A stretch of 64,000 nt of DNA from Verrucomicrobiia bacterium. GTDB lineage: Bacteria; Verrucomicrobiota; Verrucomicrobiia; Verrucomicrobiales; Akkermansiaceae. Within the stretch, counting starts at the first letter, position 1; each line of letters opens with the position of its first letter. Shown here piece after piece: positions 44,950 to 53,075 of this stretch. A model generated the notes under the pieces. The model searched no databases. It was given only the letters and a program-made list of their open reading frames with translations, and was not told the DNA's origin. The stretch is from positions 1-64,000 of the forward strand of contig JAUIJD010000012.1 of assembly GCA_030431475.1 (NCBI GenBank). Direction: 5' to 3'. A program made the position numbers and the translations under genes.

Positions 44950-45531
44950 TCAGGCGGATTGTGCCGGACCCGTCCGCAAGGCTTCCGCGAGCAGCAAATG
45001 GTACTCGTCCCGCGGCACCTCGTGGCCGCCGAACTGTCGCAGGTGGTCGGTCATCCACTGGGTGTCGAGCAGCACCACCCCTTCCTCCCGCAGCCACTCG
45101 ACCAGATGCACCAGCGCGATCTTCGAGGCGTCCGTCCTGCGTGAGAACATGCTCTCGCCGAAGAAGGCCCGGCCGAGCCGCACTCCGTACAATCCGCCCT
45201 GCAGGCCCTCGTCGTCCCAGCACTCGACCGAGTGGGCGTGCCCCAGCTCGAAGAGGCGGACGTAGCTGGCGACGATGGTATCATCGATCCACGTCTCGTC
45301 CCGGTCGGCGCAGGCCCTCATGACGTCCTCGAAGGCCGTGTCGCGCCGGATCTCGAACGGGCGCTTCTTCAGCGACCGACGCAGTCCCTTGGGGAGGTGG
45401 AAGCGGTCGTCGAGCGGGATCAGCCCGCGCATGACCGGCGAAAACCAGGAGAGCCCCTCGTCATCCGCCATCGGAAACACGCCCTGGGCGTAGGCCGACA
45501 GCAGTACCTCGGGAGGGATGGGATCGCTCAT
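44950..45531 (-). CDS. aat: Leucyl/phenylalanyl-tRNA-protein transferase
   Basis: 193 residues. Family blocks: LLSAYAQGVFPMADDEGLSW with FSPVMRGLIPLDDRFHLPKG, then RDETWIDDTIVASYVRLFEL, GHAHSVECWDDEGLQGGLYG and VRLGRAFFGESMFSRRTDAS. It adds Leu or Phe to proteins with N-terminal Arg or Lys, making them N-degron substrates of ClpS/ClpAP. The length is on the short side but core motifs are complete. ATG overlaps the xseA TGA by 4 nt, so it follows xseA in one transcript. Confidence 0.95.
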   Translation of the reverse strand: MSDPIPPEVLLSAYAQGVFPMADDEGLSWFSPVMRGLIPLDDRFHLPKGLRRSLKKRPFEIRRDTAFEDVMRACADRDETWIDDTIVASYVRLFELGHAHSVECWDDEGLQGGLYGVRLGRAFFGESMFSRRTDASKIALVHLVEWLREEGVVLLDTQWMTDHLRQFGGHEVPRDEYHLLLAEALRTGPAQSA

Positions 45532-46895
45532 CGCGCCTCCGATTTCCGCACTTCACTCAGCACCTCGCCATCACGCACCTTGGTCCTCAGCTCCGAGCCG
45601 GGTTCGACCTGATCGACCGAGCGCAGCACCCGCCCCTGGTCGTCCATCGTGATCGAGAAGCCGCGCTCGAACGCCGAATCCGGACCCAGGGCCCGCAGCA
45701 GTCCCCGGAGGCGATCCAGCTTCTCTCCCCGTCCGGCCATCTCCTGCTCGATCGCACGGAACAAGCGCCGGGCCAGCCCCTCCGCCTCTTCGCGCTGACG
45801 CGCCAGCCGGCGCGCCGGGCGAACGGCTTCCAACGATCGCGCCGCCGAACGAAGCTCGAGCACCCGCTCGCGCCAAGCTGCCTCCACCGCACCGCGAAGG
45901 CGGTCGCGCAGGCCGTCCACCCGCATCGAGGGATCGCGCAGGAGCCGCTCGCCACCGCGTGACAGCACCCCCCGCCGGGCATTCTCGAGCAGCAACTCGA
46001 GCCGATCGATCCGGTCCTCGACCCGGCGCTCCAGGCGGCGGCGCATCGCTTCCACGCGCTCCTTCAGTTCCCGCCCTGACGGCGCCGCCAGCTCAGCCGC
46101 CGCACTCGGCGTCGGGGCCCGCAGATCGGCCACAAAGTCGGCGATGGTGAAGTCGATCTCGTGTCCGACCGCCGAGATCACCGGGATCGGGCAGTCGGCG
46201 ATCGCCCGCGCCACGACTTCCTCGTTGAAATTCCACAGGTCCTCCAGCGATCCGCCACCGCGCCCCACGATCAGGACATCACAAGGGGGAATATCCTGCC
46301 CGGACTCCCCCATCCGTCGGATCGCCTCGGCGATTTCCCGCTCCGCGCCCTTTCCCTGAACCCGCACCGGGAACAGCACCGGCTCGACCCACGGAGCCCG
46401 GCGCTCGAGCACGTTCAGAATGTCACGGATCGCCGCTCCGGTGCCCGAAGTCACCAGACCGATCCGCATGGGAAACGCGGGAATCGTCCGCTTGCGCTCC
46501 GCGGCGAACAGCCCCTCGGCATCCAGCTTCCGCTTCAAGGCCTCGAAGCGCGCCTGCAGTTCGCCGACCCCCGCCAGCTCGACCTTCTGCACGATGACCT
46601 GCAGCTGGCCCCGCGCCTCGTAGACGCTCGGCTCGGCGAACACGCGCACCTTCACCCCGTCCTCCAGCACCTCCGCGCCCGGTCGCCGACGTGCGCCGAA
46701 CATCGCGCAGGAAATCTGCGCCCGCTCGTCCTTCAGCGAGAAATACCAGTGCCCGCTGCCCTGCTTGCGCAGGTTCGACACCTCGCCCTCGACCCATTGC
46801 TCGCCCAGCTCGACCTCCAGCAGGTTCTTCACCCGCCGCACGAGCTGGGTCACGCTCAGGGCCTTCTTCTCCTTGCCGTCGCCGAAAAGCTCCAC
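45528..46895 (-). CDS. xseA: Exodeoxyribonuclease VII large subunit
   Basis: 455 residues. N-terminal OB fold: VTQLVRRVKNLLEVELGEQW, VEGEVSNLRKQGSGHWYFSL and KDERAQISCAMFG. The catalytic domain includes GLVTSGTGAAIRDILNVLER, VLIVGRGGGSLEDLWNFNEE and VISAVGHEIDFTIADFVADL, followed by a long Arg-rich coiled coil and the C-terminal FERGFSITMDDQGRVLRSVD. ExoVII degrades single-stranded DNA with the small subunit XseB, whose gene is not adjacent. It is translationally coupled to aat. Confidence 0.96.
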   Translation of the reverse strand: MELFGDGKEKKALSVTQLVRRVKNLLEVELGEQWVEGEVSNLRKQGSGHWYFSLKDERAQISCAMFGARRRPGAEVLEDGVKVRVFAEPSVYEARGQLQVIVQKVELAGVGELQARFEALKRKLDAEGLFAAERKRTIPAFPMRIGLVTSGTGAAIRDILNVLERRAPWVEPVLFPVRVQGKGAEREIAEAIRRMGESGQDIPPCDVLIVGRGGGSLEDLWNFNEEVVARAIADCPIPVISAVGHEIDFTIADFVADLRAPTPSAAAELAAPSGRELKERVEAMRRRLERRVEDRIDRLELLLENARRGVLSRGGERLLRDPSMRVDGLRDRLRGAVEAAWRERVLELRSAARSLEAVRPARRLARQREEAEGLARRLFRAIEQEMAGRGEKLDRLRGLLRALGPDSAFERGFSITMDDQGRVLRSVDQVEPGSELRTKVRDGEVLSEVRKSEAR

Positions 46896-46966
46896 GGGCC
46901 GATGATGGCCAGCCTCGGGGCCGACTCAACGGCAATTCCACCTTCCCGGATCGACAGCAACCGTGG

Positions 46967-46985
46967 CGCAAAGCTCTGCTTTGCG
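46967..46985. repeat. CGCAAAGC hairpin repeat, copy 2
   Basis: CGCAAAGC TCT GCTTTGCG, the same arms as at 13753-13771, in the gap between xseA and vapC. The rest of 46896-47111 shows no gene. Confidence 0.5.
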
Positions 46986-47111
46986 AGCCGATGCACGATG
47001 GCTCCGCCTCGTGCCGAGCCACCCCAGCGCCTCGCCTCACGCCTCAACAGTTGGCCACACCTGCGATCAGGAAATGCGTTGCCCCCTTCAGGGGGGCCTC
47101 GCTGCAGCCAC

Positions 47112-47489
47112 TCAAGCCCCGGTCGCCTTTCGGATCATCTCAAAATGGCGGTCGCGTTCCAGCAACTCGACTCCGTGACGTCTGGCACAGGCGAAGATCA
47201 AAATGTCGCCCAAAGGAACATTCACTCCGGCCCGGAGACAGCGCCGACCGAACTCCGCGGCTGCCATCCAGCACTCGTCATCGAAATCCAGCCACACGCT
47301 CAGCTCCCGCCAGCCCTGAAGGTTCTCTTCCTCCCTGAGCCCCCGCGCTCCTTGGTGCAGCTCCAGCCAGACCGGCCAAGCCATCGCGCAATCTCCGCCC
47401 TCCAGCAGATCGCCGACTTCCTTCTGCAGAGACTCCTCGCCTCCCTTGCGAGAGACCTCCACCCACACCGAGCTGTCGATCAGGATCAC
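47112..47489 (-). CDS. vapC: VapC-like PIN-domain toxin
   Basis: 125 residues. The PIN fold has acidic residues at expected places: ILIDSSVWVE (Asp5), WPVWLELHQGAR (Glu in the middle), PLGDILIFACARRHG and the final ERDRHFEMI. VapC toxins cut tRNA or rRNA. ATG overlaps the vapB stop by 4 nt. The usual T-x-D third position appears as L-G-D. Codon use matches the chromosome. Confidence 0.9.
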   Translation of the reverse strand: MILIDSSVWVEVSRKGGEESLQKEVGDLLEGGDCAMAWPVWLELHQGARGLREEENLQGWRELSVWLDFDDECWMAAAEFGRRCLRAGVNVPLGDILIFACARRHGVELLERDRHFEMIRKATGA

Positions 47490-47722
47490 CGGGCTTGCGG
47501 CTCCAGCCCCTCACGCTCGGCGATCTCCGCGAGATCTCCGCACTCGATCTCCTCGTTGCTGGCGAAATCGAGCGTACCGAAGTTTGCCACGAGATCCTTC
47601 ACCCGCTGCTGACGATTGTAGGCCTCCAGAGCCTTCACCACCGCCTCGCGCTTTGTTTTCGCCCCGGAAAAGCGCATGGCATCCGCCAAGGTCTCATCGG
47701 GAATATCGATCGTCGTTTTCAT
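47486..47722 (-). CDS. vapB: VapB-like ribbon-helix-helix antitoxin
   Basis: 78 residues. MKTTIDIPDETLADAMRFSG with AKTKREAVVKALEAYNRQQR is a typical VapB family 2-type N-terminus: short beta strand then the RHH helices. The C-terminal acidic tail (FASNEEIECGDLAEIAEREG) would wrap the VapC active site. It precedes vapC with a 4-nt overlap, the standard gene order for autoregulated pairs. Confidence 0.9.
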   Translation of the reverse strand: MKTTIDIPDETLADAMRFSGAKTKREAVVKALEAYNRQQRVKDLVANFGTLDFASNEEIECGDLAEIAEREGLEPQAR

Positions 47723-47752
47723 GGATTCCAGAATACCTCTTTATCGGAATCC
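47723..47752. promoter_or_regulatory. Candidate VapB operator
   Basis: GGATTCC (47723-47729) and GGAATCC (47746-47752) form an inverted repeat with a 16-nt spacer abutting the vapB ATG. On the coding strand the spacer holds AGAGG and TATTCT. It is a plausible autoregulatory site; the short arms keep confidence low. Confidence 0.35.
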
Positions 47753-47927
47753 CTCAAGTCGGGACTCGCAAGGCGCTTGTGGCCGCGCCGCACCCGGCAG
47801 CCGTCGCCGTGGCTGCGCCTTCAAGGCGCAGGCCGTTACAGCGGCTTCCAGCCGCCCCGCTTCACGAGGCCGCCCGATTGGGATTCTCAAAACGCCGCCT
47901 CCACGCCGGTAGTTCCGGCGTTCCCGA

Positions 47928-50900
47928 TCATCCCACCTCCCGATACACGCTCCGGCCCTCCTCCGGATACTTCTCCAGCACGTGCTGGAACAGCACCCCG
48001 CACTTCTGCTCGAAAAGCTCCGCCGTGTATTTCTCCGGCAATCCGGCATCCAGCATCTTCTCGATCTCCACCCGCACCGCCGCCCGTGTGGTCCGCTTGT
48101 TCCGCCATGCCAGCACCAGCAGCTCGGTCTTCAGTTTCGCCAACAGCTCCTTGCAAACCTTCTTGATCGCCTCTTCCTCCTTCGGATCGAGCTCCGGACC
48201 GGGACGCGTGAGAATGTCGAACACCGCCAGCTCCTCTTCGCTGACGTTCTCGCGCAGGTGCCGCTGCTCCTCCTCGTTGAGGTCCTTGGAAAACTTCACC
48301 AGCTCCTCGAACAGCGCCTCGATGCTCAGCGCGCCGCTGTTGTAGGCCTCGATCATCTTCTGGAAGCGGTCGAGGTAGTCGTAGCGGCTCGCGTTCAGGC
48401 GGATCAGGTTGTCCAGCTTCCGCTCGATCAGCGCCCGCAACTGCTGCGCCTCCAGGTTCTTGGTCTTCGACTTGGCGAACTTTCGCTCCAGCACATCGAA
48501 GTCCACTTGGCTCAGGTCGATCACCTTCGCCTTCGCCCCCGGTTCGACGTGTGGCTCGGCAAGGATAGCCTCGTCCAGCTTCTTCCCGATCTCCTCCATC
48601 ACCGCGGTGATGTCCACCGGATCGGCCTGCGCGCGGATCGCCTTCTCCAGCTCGCGCACCACCTGCGCCTTCGGTGCCAGCTTCGGGATGATCGGGTCCG
48701 GCATCACTGCCTTGTAGAGCCGCTGCACGTCCCGCGCATGACCGAGGAACTCGTCCTTCACGTCGTCCGTCCGCATGAGCTGGTTCACCGCCGGCACGAA
48801 GTGCTTCACCGGCTCCCTCGCCACCGCTTCCAGATCCACGTTCTGCTTCCGGCAAAACTCCGCCACCTGCTCCAGCGCGATCTTCAGCGCCTCGATCAGC
48901 TCGGTCTTGTCCTTCACCGGCAGCTCGCCGCCGCTACGGCCGCTGCCGTAGATCGCCAGCGCCTTCTCCAGCTCCTGAAAAACGTTCGCGTAGTCCACGA
49001 TCAGGCCGTTCACCTTGTCTCCATACACCCGGTTCGCGCGGGCGATGGTCTGCATCAGCGTGTGCCCGCGCATCGGCTTGTCGAGGTAGAGCGTCGAGCA
49101 ACTCGGCGCATCGAAACCCGTCAGCCACATCGCGCAGACGAAGACGAGACGGAACTTGTCCTCCGGATCCTTGAACTTCGTCTCCAGGTCCTCCTTCACC
49201 ATCCGCTCGCGGTGCGGGAGGATGTCGAAACCCTTCGCCTTCATCTCGGCGATCTCGTTCTGCCCCGGCGACACCACCACAGCCATATCCGTCTCGGTCA
49301 GGTTGCGCAGCCGCTCGATCAGCGCCGGATAGTCCGGATGCTGCGGGTTCAGCCCGTCCAGCGCCGACCGCACCCGCGCCGTCTCCGCCTCCCACTCGGC
49401 CCGCACCTTCTCGTACATCTTCAGCGTGGTCAGCTTGTCGATCGAGACCACCATTGCCTTCCCCTGATACCCGCGGTTCAGGAAATGGTGCACGATGTCC
49501 TTCGCCACCGCGTCCAACCGCTCCTCGCGGGTGATCAGGTGGTAGCGCTTGCCCAGCACCTGCTTGAGCTTATCCTCCTGGTTGTCGTCCAGCCCGGCCT
49601 CGTCGATCACCTGGTAGATCTCGTCGTTCAGCTCCGGGTTGGTGATTTCCAGCTCCGGCGTCCGGTTCTCGTAGAAAAGCGGCACCGTCGCGCCATCCTC
49701 CACGCTCTGGCGGAAGTCGTAGATGCTCACGTAGTCGCCGAAGACCTCCCGCGTCCGCTCCTCGCCGGCGATCAGCGGCGTGCCGGTGAAGGCCACGAAC
49801 TTCGCGTTCGGCAGCGCCGTCCGCATGTTCATCGCCAGCGTGTCGTATTGGCTGCGGTGCGCCTCGTCGGTGAGCACGATGATGTCGTCCCGCTCGCTCA
49901 GCACCGGATGCAGCGTCCCCGGCTCGGTGCGGAACTTGTGGATGAGGGTGAACACGTAGCGGTGGTCCTCGCCCAGCAGCTTGCGCAGGTGGCTCGTGCT
50001 CGTCGCCTGGCAATGCCCCTCCGTCGCCGCCCCGCAGGTGGCGAAGGTCCGGTAGATCTGCGTGTCCAGCTCCTGCCGGTCCGTGATCACCACGAAGGTC
50101 CAGTTCCCCGCCAGCTTGCGGAACACCTTCTCGGCAAAAAACACCATCGAGTAGCTCTTGCCGCTCCCCTGCGTGTGCCAAAACACACCCACGCGTCCGT
50201 CCTTCACTGTCTTCAGCGCCTCAACCGCGCGGTTCACGCCGAGGAACTGGTGGTTTCGAGCCACCAGCTTGCCCACCGCTCCCTTGCTCTCCGAGAAACG
50301 GCAATAGTTCTCCAACAGGTCCAACAACCGGCTCTTCTCACAGGTTCCCCGCAACAGCGTGTTCAGCGAAATGTCCGGCGTCTCGTCCTCCGCCGCCACC
50401 TTCTTCCAATCGGCGAAATGCTCCCACGCCGCCGTCAGGCTGCCGATCTTGCTCTGCACCCCGTTCGAGACGAGGACAAACCCGTTGTAGTGGAAAAGCT
50501 GCGGGATCGATTCCTGGTAGTCGGCCAGGTTCTTGTCGAAGGCCTCGCGCACGTGCACCCCCGGCTTCTTCAGCTCGATCAACACCAGCGGCAACCCATT
50601 CACGAAGCCGATCAGGTCCGTCCGCCGCGTGTAGAGGTCGCCGCTGATCCAGAACTGCGAGACCAGCAGGAAATCATTCGCCGCCGGGTCGTCCCAATCG
50701 ATCACCCGCACCACCTCCGTCCGCTGTCCGCCGCGCTCGCGGTCCGGGATGGTCACCTTCACCCCGCCGCGCAGTAGCTTGTCGGTCTCCCGGTTCGCCT
50801 CCACCAGGCTCAATGCCGAGCGATCCCGCGTCAGCTCCTCCACCGCCGCATCCAGCGCCTCGGCGGGAAGGTCCGGGTTCAACGATTGGAGCGCCGGCTT

Positions 50901-51062
50901 CAGCCGCCCCATCAGCACCACCTCCCGCTTCGCCTCGCGGCCGAGGTTGCTCACGCCCGAAGTCCACTCGTCATAGGCATTCACCGAGTCCCAGCCCAGC
51001 TCATGCTCCAAGAGCTGGATCGCCGGTTGCTCGATCAGGTGGTCTTCGGTGTAGCCGCTCAT
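47928..51062 (-). CDS. hsdR: Type I restriction endonuclease, R subunit
   Basis: 1044 residues. The N-terminal PD-(D/E)xK nuclease has Asp149 in RRTDLIGFV and E163-L-K165 in LVLIELKKPG. The translocase has Walker A GSGKS at 299-303, DEAH at 399-402 (VLTDEAHRSQYDT), FVAFTGTPLIAGE, and motif VI-like MQTIARANRVYGDKVNGLIV. A helical C-terminal domain follows. It cuts DNA lacking the cognate methylation together with HsdM and HsdS. ATG overlaps the PD-(D/E)xK gene's stop by 4 nt. Its first ~350 bp are repeated at 55353-55700, about 4.6 kb upstream. All motifs look intact, so restriction should be functional provided HsdM and HsdS are. Confidence 0.96.
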   Translation of the reverse strand: MSGYTEDHLIEQPAIQLLEHELGWDSVNAYDEWTSGVSNLGREAKREVVLMGRLKPALQSLNPDLPAEALDAAVEELTRDRSALSLVEANRETDKLLRGGVKVTIPDRERGGQRTEVVRVIDWDDPAANDFLLVSQFWISGDLYTRRTDLIGFVNGLPLVLIELKKPGVHVREAFDKNLADYQESIPQLFHYNGFVLVSNGVQSKIGSLTAAWEHFADWKKVAAEDETPDISLNTLLRGTCEKSRLLDLLENYCRFSESKGAVGKLVARNHQFLGVNRAVEALKTVKDGRVGVFWHTQGSGKSYSMVFFAEKVFRKLAGNWTFVVITDRQELDTQIYRTFATCGAATEGHCQATSTSHLRKLLGEDHRYVFTLIHKFRTEPGTLHPVLSERDDIIVLTDEAHRSQYDTLAMNMRTALPNAKFVAFTGTPLIAGEERTREVFGDYVSIYDFRQSVEDGATVPLFYENRTPELEITNPELNDEIYQVIDEAGLDDNQEDKLKQVLGKRYHLITREERLDAVAKDIVHHFLNRGYQGKAMVVSIDKLTTLKMYEKVRAEWEAETARVRSALDGLNPQHPDYPALIERLRNLTETDMAVVVSPGQNEIAEMKAKGFDILPHRERMVKEDLETKFKDPEDKFRLVFVCAMWLTGFDAPSCSTLYLDKPMRGHTLMQTIARANRVYGDKVNGLIVDYANVFQELEKALAIYGSGRSGGELPVKDKTELIEALKIALEQVAEFCRKQNVDLEAVAREPVKHFVPAVNQLMRTDDVKDEFLGHARDVQRLYKAVMPDPIIPKLAPKAQVVRELEKAIRAQADPVDITAVMEEIGKKLDEAILAEPHVEPGAKAKVIDLSQVDFDVLERKFAKSKTKNLEAQQLRALIERKLDNLIRLNASRYDYLDRFQKMIEAYNSGALSIEALFEELVKFSKDLNEEEQRHLRENVSEEELAVFDILTRPGPELDPKEEEAIKKVCKELLAKLKTELLVLAWRNKRTTRAAVRVEIEKMLDAGLPEKYTAELFEQKCGVLFQHVLEKYPEEGRSVYREVG
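50709..51055. repeat. hsdR 5'-end direct repeat, copy A (within intact hsdR)
   Basis: About 346 bp of the hsdR start (codons ~3-118). It aligns without large gaps to 55353-55700; I count about 28 mismatches by eye, roughly 92% identity. Both copies have the same orientation. Confidence 0.88.
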
Positions 51063-52138
51063 GGTGACATGATTAGGTCGATCGTCTTCGCGAACTCTTC
51101 GAAAGCATCTAGCGACCCCGGGACATTCGAAAGAGGCTCCTGCAACTCAATGAGAGGGAGCCCCGCCCCGTCATTACCCATTCGCGCCGGGCAGATCGCG
51201 GATAAGCGGTCGACCAATGGCTGGACACGAGCATGCTCCAAGCGTCGGCAAAAGACGCACAAACGAATGTCAGCGAGATACTCGCCCGTTCGGAACCATA
51301 CGATCTCCATGTCTCCCCAATGTGGGTAGCTGGCCCCAATCGCCCACTCCTGAGGCCATCGAAGAACCCGCACCGAGGGGTCAGCCTTGCCTGTGGCCGC
51401 CGTCATTCTTCGGCGGATCTCTTCGACCATCACAGACCCATAACGCACCGACAGCGCCTTGAGGCGTTCGACCTCGACAAAGTTTTCCTCAATCAACTGA
51501 ATCTCCGGATCCGTCATGGCGGGTGTGCAAAGTGTCTCAAGAATGTGCCTGATGAACTCCTTCGCGAAGATGCCCCATCTTGAGGCGCAGGGATCCGGGA
51601 ACGTTTCCGCGAGAGCGCTTCGAATCCTTCCAAAGAGCGTCCCGTAGGAAAGTCCAATCCAACCCTGGGCATGCGCCTCACCCTGCGGCGACAAGATCAC
51701 CAGGATGGGATCTGCGGCTCCCAAATGGGTCCGCACGTAGCGCTCGTACTCATCGAATGGGTTGTTCTGCTCGTGATAGACCTTGTTCTCGATGACCATG
51801 GCCCAGCCGCGCCCTTGGAGGAGCAGGTCGATTCGTTTCCCAGTATCCGTCGGCCATTCCCGGTCCACCGACGTTTTCTCGAGGCGAAGTCCGGACTTCG
51901 AAACACGGGACGCACCGCCTTCGTTTGCCAGCGAATCGAACAAGGCCTCCAGAAACAGAGTGCCCAATTCATGCCCTGCATCGGGCCGGAGAAAGAAGGC
52001 CAGCAGATCAGAGGTCGGGTTCTCGTAGTATCCGCGGCCCCCGATGGAAAACAGGGTCGGCTCACGCCGCGTTTCCTTCAGCTCCCGAATCCTCTCCAAA
52101 AGCTGGAGCGGCACCCGATCTTCGACCTCGGCGCTCAT
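51059..52138 (-). CDS. PD-(D/E)xK nuclease-superfamily protein
   Basis: 359 residues. It has ENPTSDLLAFFL early (residues 40-50), then the nuclease-like core: D104 in GKRIDLLLQGRG and E117-N-K119 in WAMVIENKVYHEQ, followed by FDEYERYV. This arrangement is like the PDDEXK_4 family of prophage/defence-associated proteins. The C-terminal 200 residues are unassigned. It sits directly before hsdR with ATGA overlap, and across a divergent 141-bp region from the DUF1778 gene. It could add a DNA-cutting activity or help the restriction complex (inference). No cysteines or membrane segments stand out. Confidence 0.75.
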   Translation of the reverse strand: MSAEVEDRVPLQLLERIRELKETRREPTLFSIGGRGYYENPTSDLLAFFLRPDAGHELGTLFLEALFDSLANEGGASRVSKSGLRLEKTSVDREWPTDTGKRIDLLLQGRGWAMVIENKVYHEQNNPFDEYERYVRTHLGAADPILVILSPQGEAHAQGWIGLSYGTLFGRIRSALAETFPDPCASRWGIFAKEFIRHILETLCTPAMTDPEIQLIEENFVEVERLKALSVRYGSVMVEEIRRRMTAATGKADPSVRVLRWPQEWAIGASYPHWGDMEIVWFRTGEYLADIRLCVFCRRLEHARVQPLVDRLSAICPARMGNDGAGLPLIELQEPLSNVPGSLDAFEEFAKTIDLIMSP

Positions 52139-52151
52139 GATTGACCTCCTA

Positions 52152-52205
52152 TTTCACGAAAAATCCCACTTTCACCGTGCGGTGAAACACCCCAAAAACG
52201 TGAAA
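52152..52205. promoter_or_regulatory. TTTCAC/GTGAAA palindrome array, candidate antitoxin operator
   Basis: The central palindrome TTTCACCG TG CGGTGAAA (52170-52187) is flanked by TTTCACG (52152-52158) and its complement CGTGAAA (52199-52205). It occupies the divergent promoter region between the PD-(D/E)xK gene and the DUF1778 gene. Ribbon-helix-helix antitoxins of TacA type bind such palindromes, so the DUF1778 protein is the likely ligand (inference). Confidence 0.6.
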
Positions 52206-52279
52206 CTTTCCATGCCACCTCCTCCGTCTTCTCTAATTCCCGCTTGCGAATTGGGTGACGCTGTGGCACACATTTCCCC

Positions 52280-52573
52280 ATGAACACGGCCACCAAGAAG
52301 GCGAAATCCGAGCGTCTCGTCGCCCGGATTAGCCCGGACGACAAGGAAACCATCGAGCGTGCCGCCGAAATGGAAGGCCGCTCGCTGGCTGCCTTCACCG
52401 TCGAACACCTGCTCGCCAAGGCCCGCGAGGTCATCGAGGAACGCACCGTCATCCGGCTCAACGAAGAGGAATCCCGTCGCTTCGTGGAAATCCTCAACAC
52501 CCCCCCACGCAAGCCGACGAAGGAGATGCTCGATGCCTTGAAGCTGTATCGGGAGACGGTCATCGAGCATTGA
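52280..52573 (+). CDS. DUF1778 (TacA-like) antitoxin
   Basis: 97 residues: a basic N-terminus MNTATKKAKSERLVARISPD, then DKETIERAAEMEGRSLAAFT with VEHLLAKAREVI. The R-x-S-P-D-x-K-x-x-I-E-x-A-A...G-R-S-L-x-x-F motif is the DUF1778 ribbon-helix-helix signature. The C-terminal RTVIRLNEEESRRFVEILN and PPRKPTKEMLDAL resemble the toxin-neutralising tail of TacA antitoxins. It is the only plus-strand gene between 47.9 and 62 kb and runs tail to tail with the GNAT gene, their stops overlapping by 14 nt. In known pairs the two genes are co-directional. Confidence 0.9.
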   Translation: MNTATKKAKSERLVARISPDDKETIERAAEMEGRSLAAFTVEHLLAKAREVIEERTVIRLNEEESRRFVEILNTPPRKPTKEMLDALKLYRETVIEH

Positions 52574-53075
52574 GGAGTTCGGCCACCGCCTGCATCGGCA
52601 GGAACATTCGCTGCGGAGTCAGCGGCTCGAAGCCGAAGCGCTGGTAAAAGGACGCCGCCGCCTCGTCCTTCGGATCGGTCACGAGGGCGATCGAAGCAAC
52701 ATCCGCCGCCGCGTCGGCACTTCGCCGCATGGCGCTGAAAAGCAGACGCGTCCCCAGACCCTGACCGCGAAAGTCGAGGGATACCGCCAGCCGCCCCAGC
52801 AAGGTCGCCGGGAGTTCGGGATAACGAGGCAGCTTCTTGAGCAGCTTTTCCGGTAGCGACGCCCGCTCGATCGTCGCCGCCGACAACGTGTAGTATCCTA
52901 CGATCCGCGAGCCGCCCTCCTCCTCCGTCGCCACGAAACACGCCGCTACTCCCGAGGCGACATCCTTTCGCGCACGCTTGGAGAGGTATTCGTTGAGTGC
53001 ACCCACACCGCAGTCGAAGCCTTCGCGGTCGTGAAGCGAGGGATTGAGGGGGTAAACATGGAGGATGTTGCTCAT
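52560..53075 (-). CDS. GNAT acetyltransferase, TacT-like toxin
   Basis: 171 residues from the ATG at 53075. It has LHDREGFDCGVGALNEYLSK with RARKDVASGVAACFVA, RIVGYYTLSAATIERASLPE, and the acetyl-CoA binding motif RLAVSLDFRGQGLGTRLLFS with R-G-Q-G-L-G. The F-D-C-G...L-N-x-Y-L and Y-T-L-S-A blocks are characteristic of TacT-family toxins that acetylate aminoacyl-tRNA. The YQRFGFEPL end is intact. It follows the DUF4268 gene with a 4-nt overlap and its 3' end overlaps the convergent DUF1778 gene by 14 nt. The antitoxin is therefore on the opposite strand from its probable toxin. Confidence 0.88.
   Translation of the reverse strand: MSNILHVYPLNPSLHDREGFDCGVGALNEYLSKRARKDVASGVAACFVATEEEGGSRIVGYYTLSAATIERASLPEKLLKKLPRYPELPATLLGRLAVSLDFRGQGLGTRLLFSAMRRSADAAADVASIALVTDPKDEAAASFYQRFGFEPLTPQRMFLPMQAVAELLNAR

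Noticed and set aside
47982-50777. Long plus-strand open frame (about 930 codons) opposite hsdR
   Set aside because: Shadow of a recognisable HsdR; the sequence is His/Leu/Arg/Val-rich with no motif.
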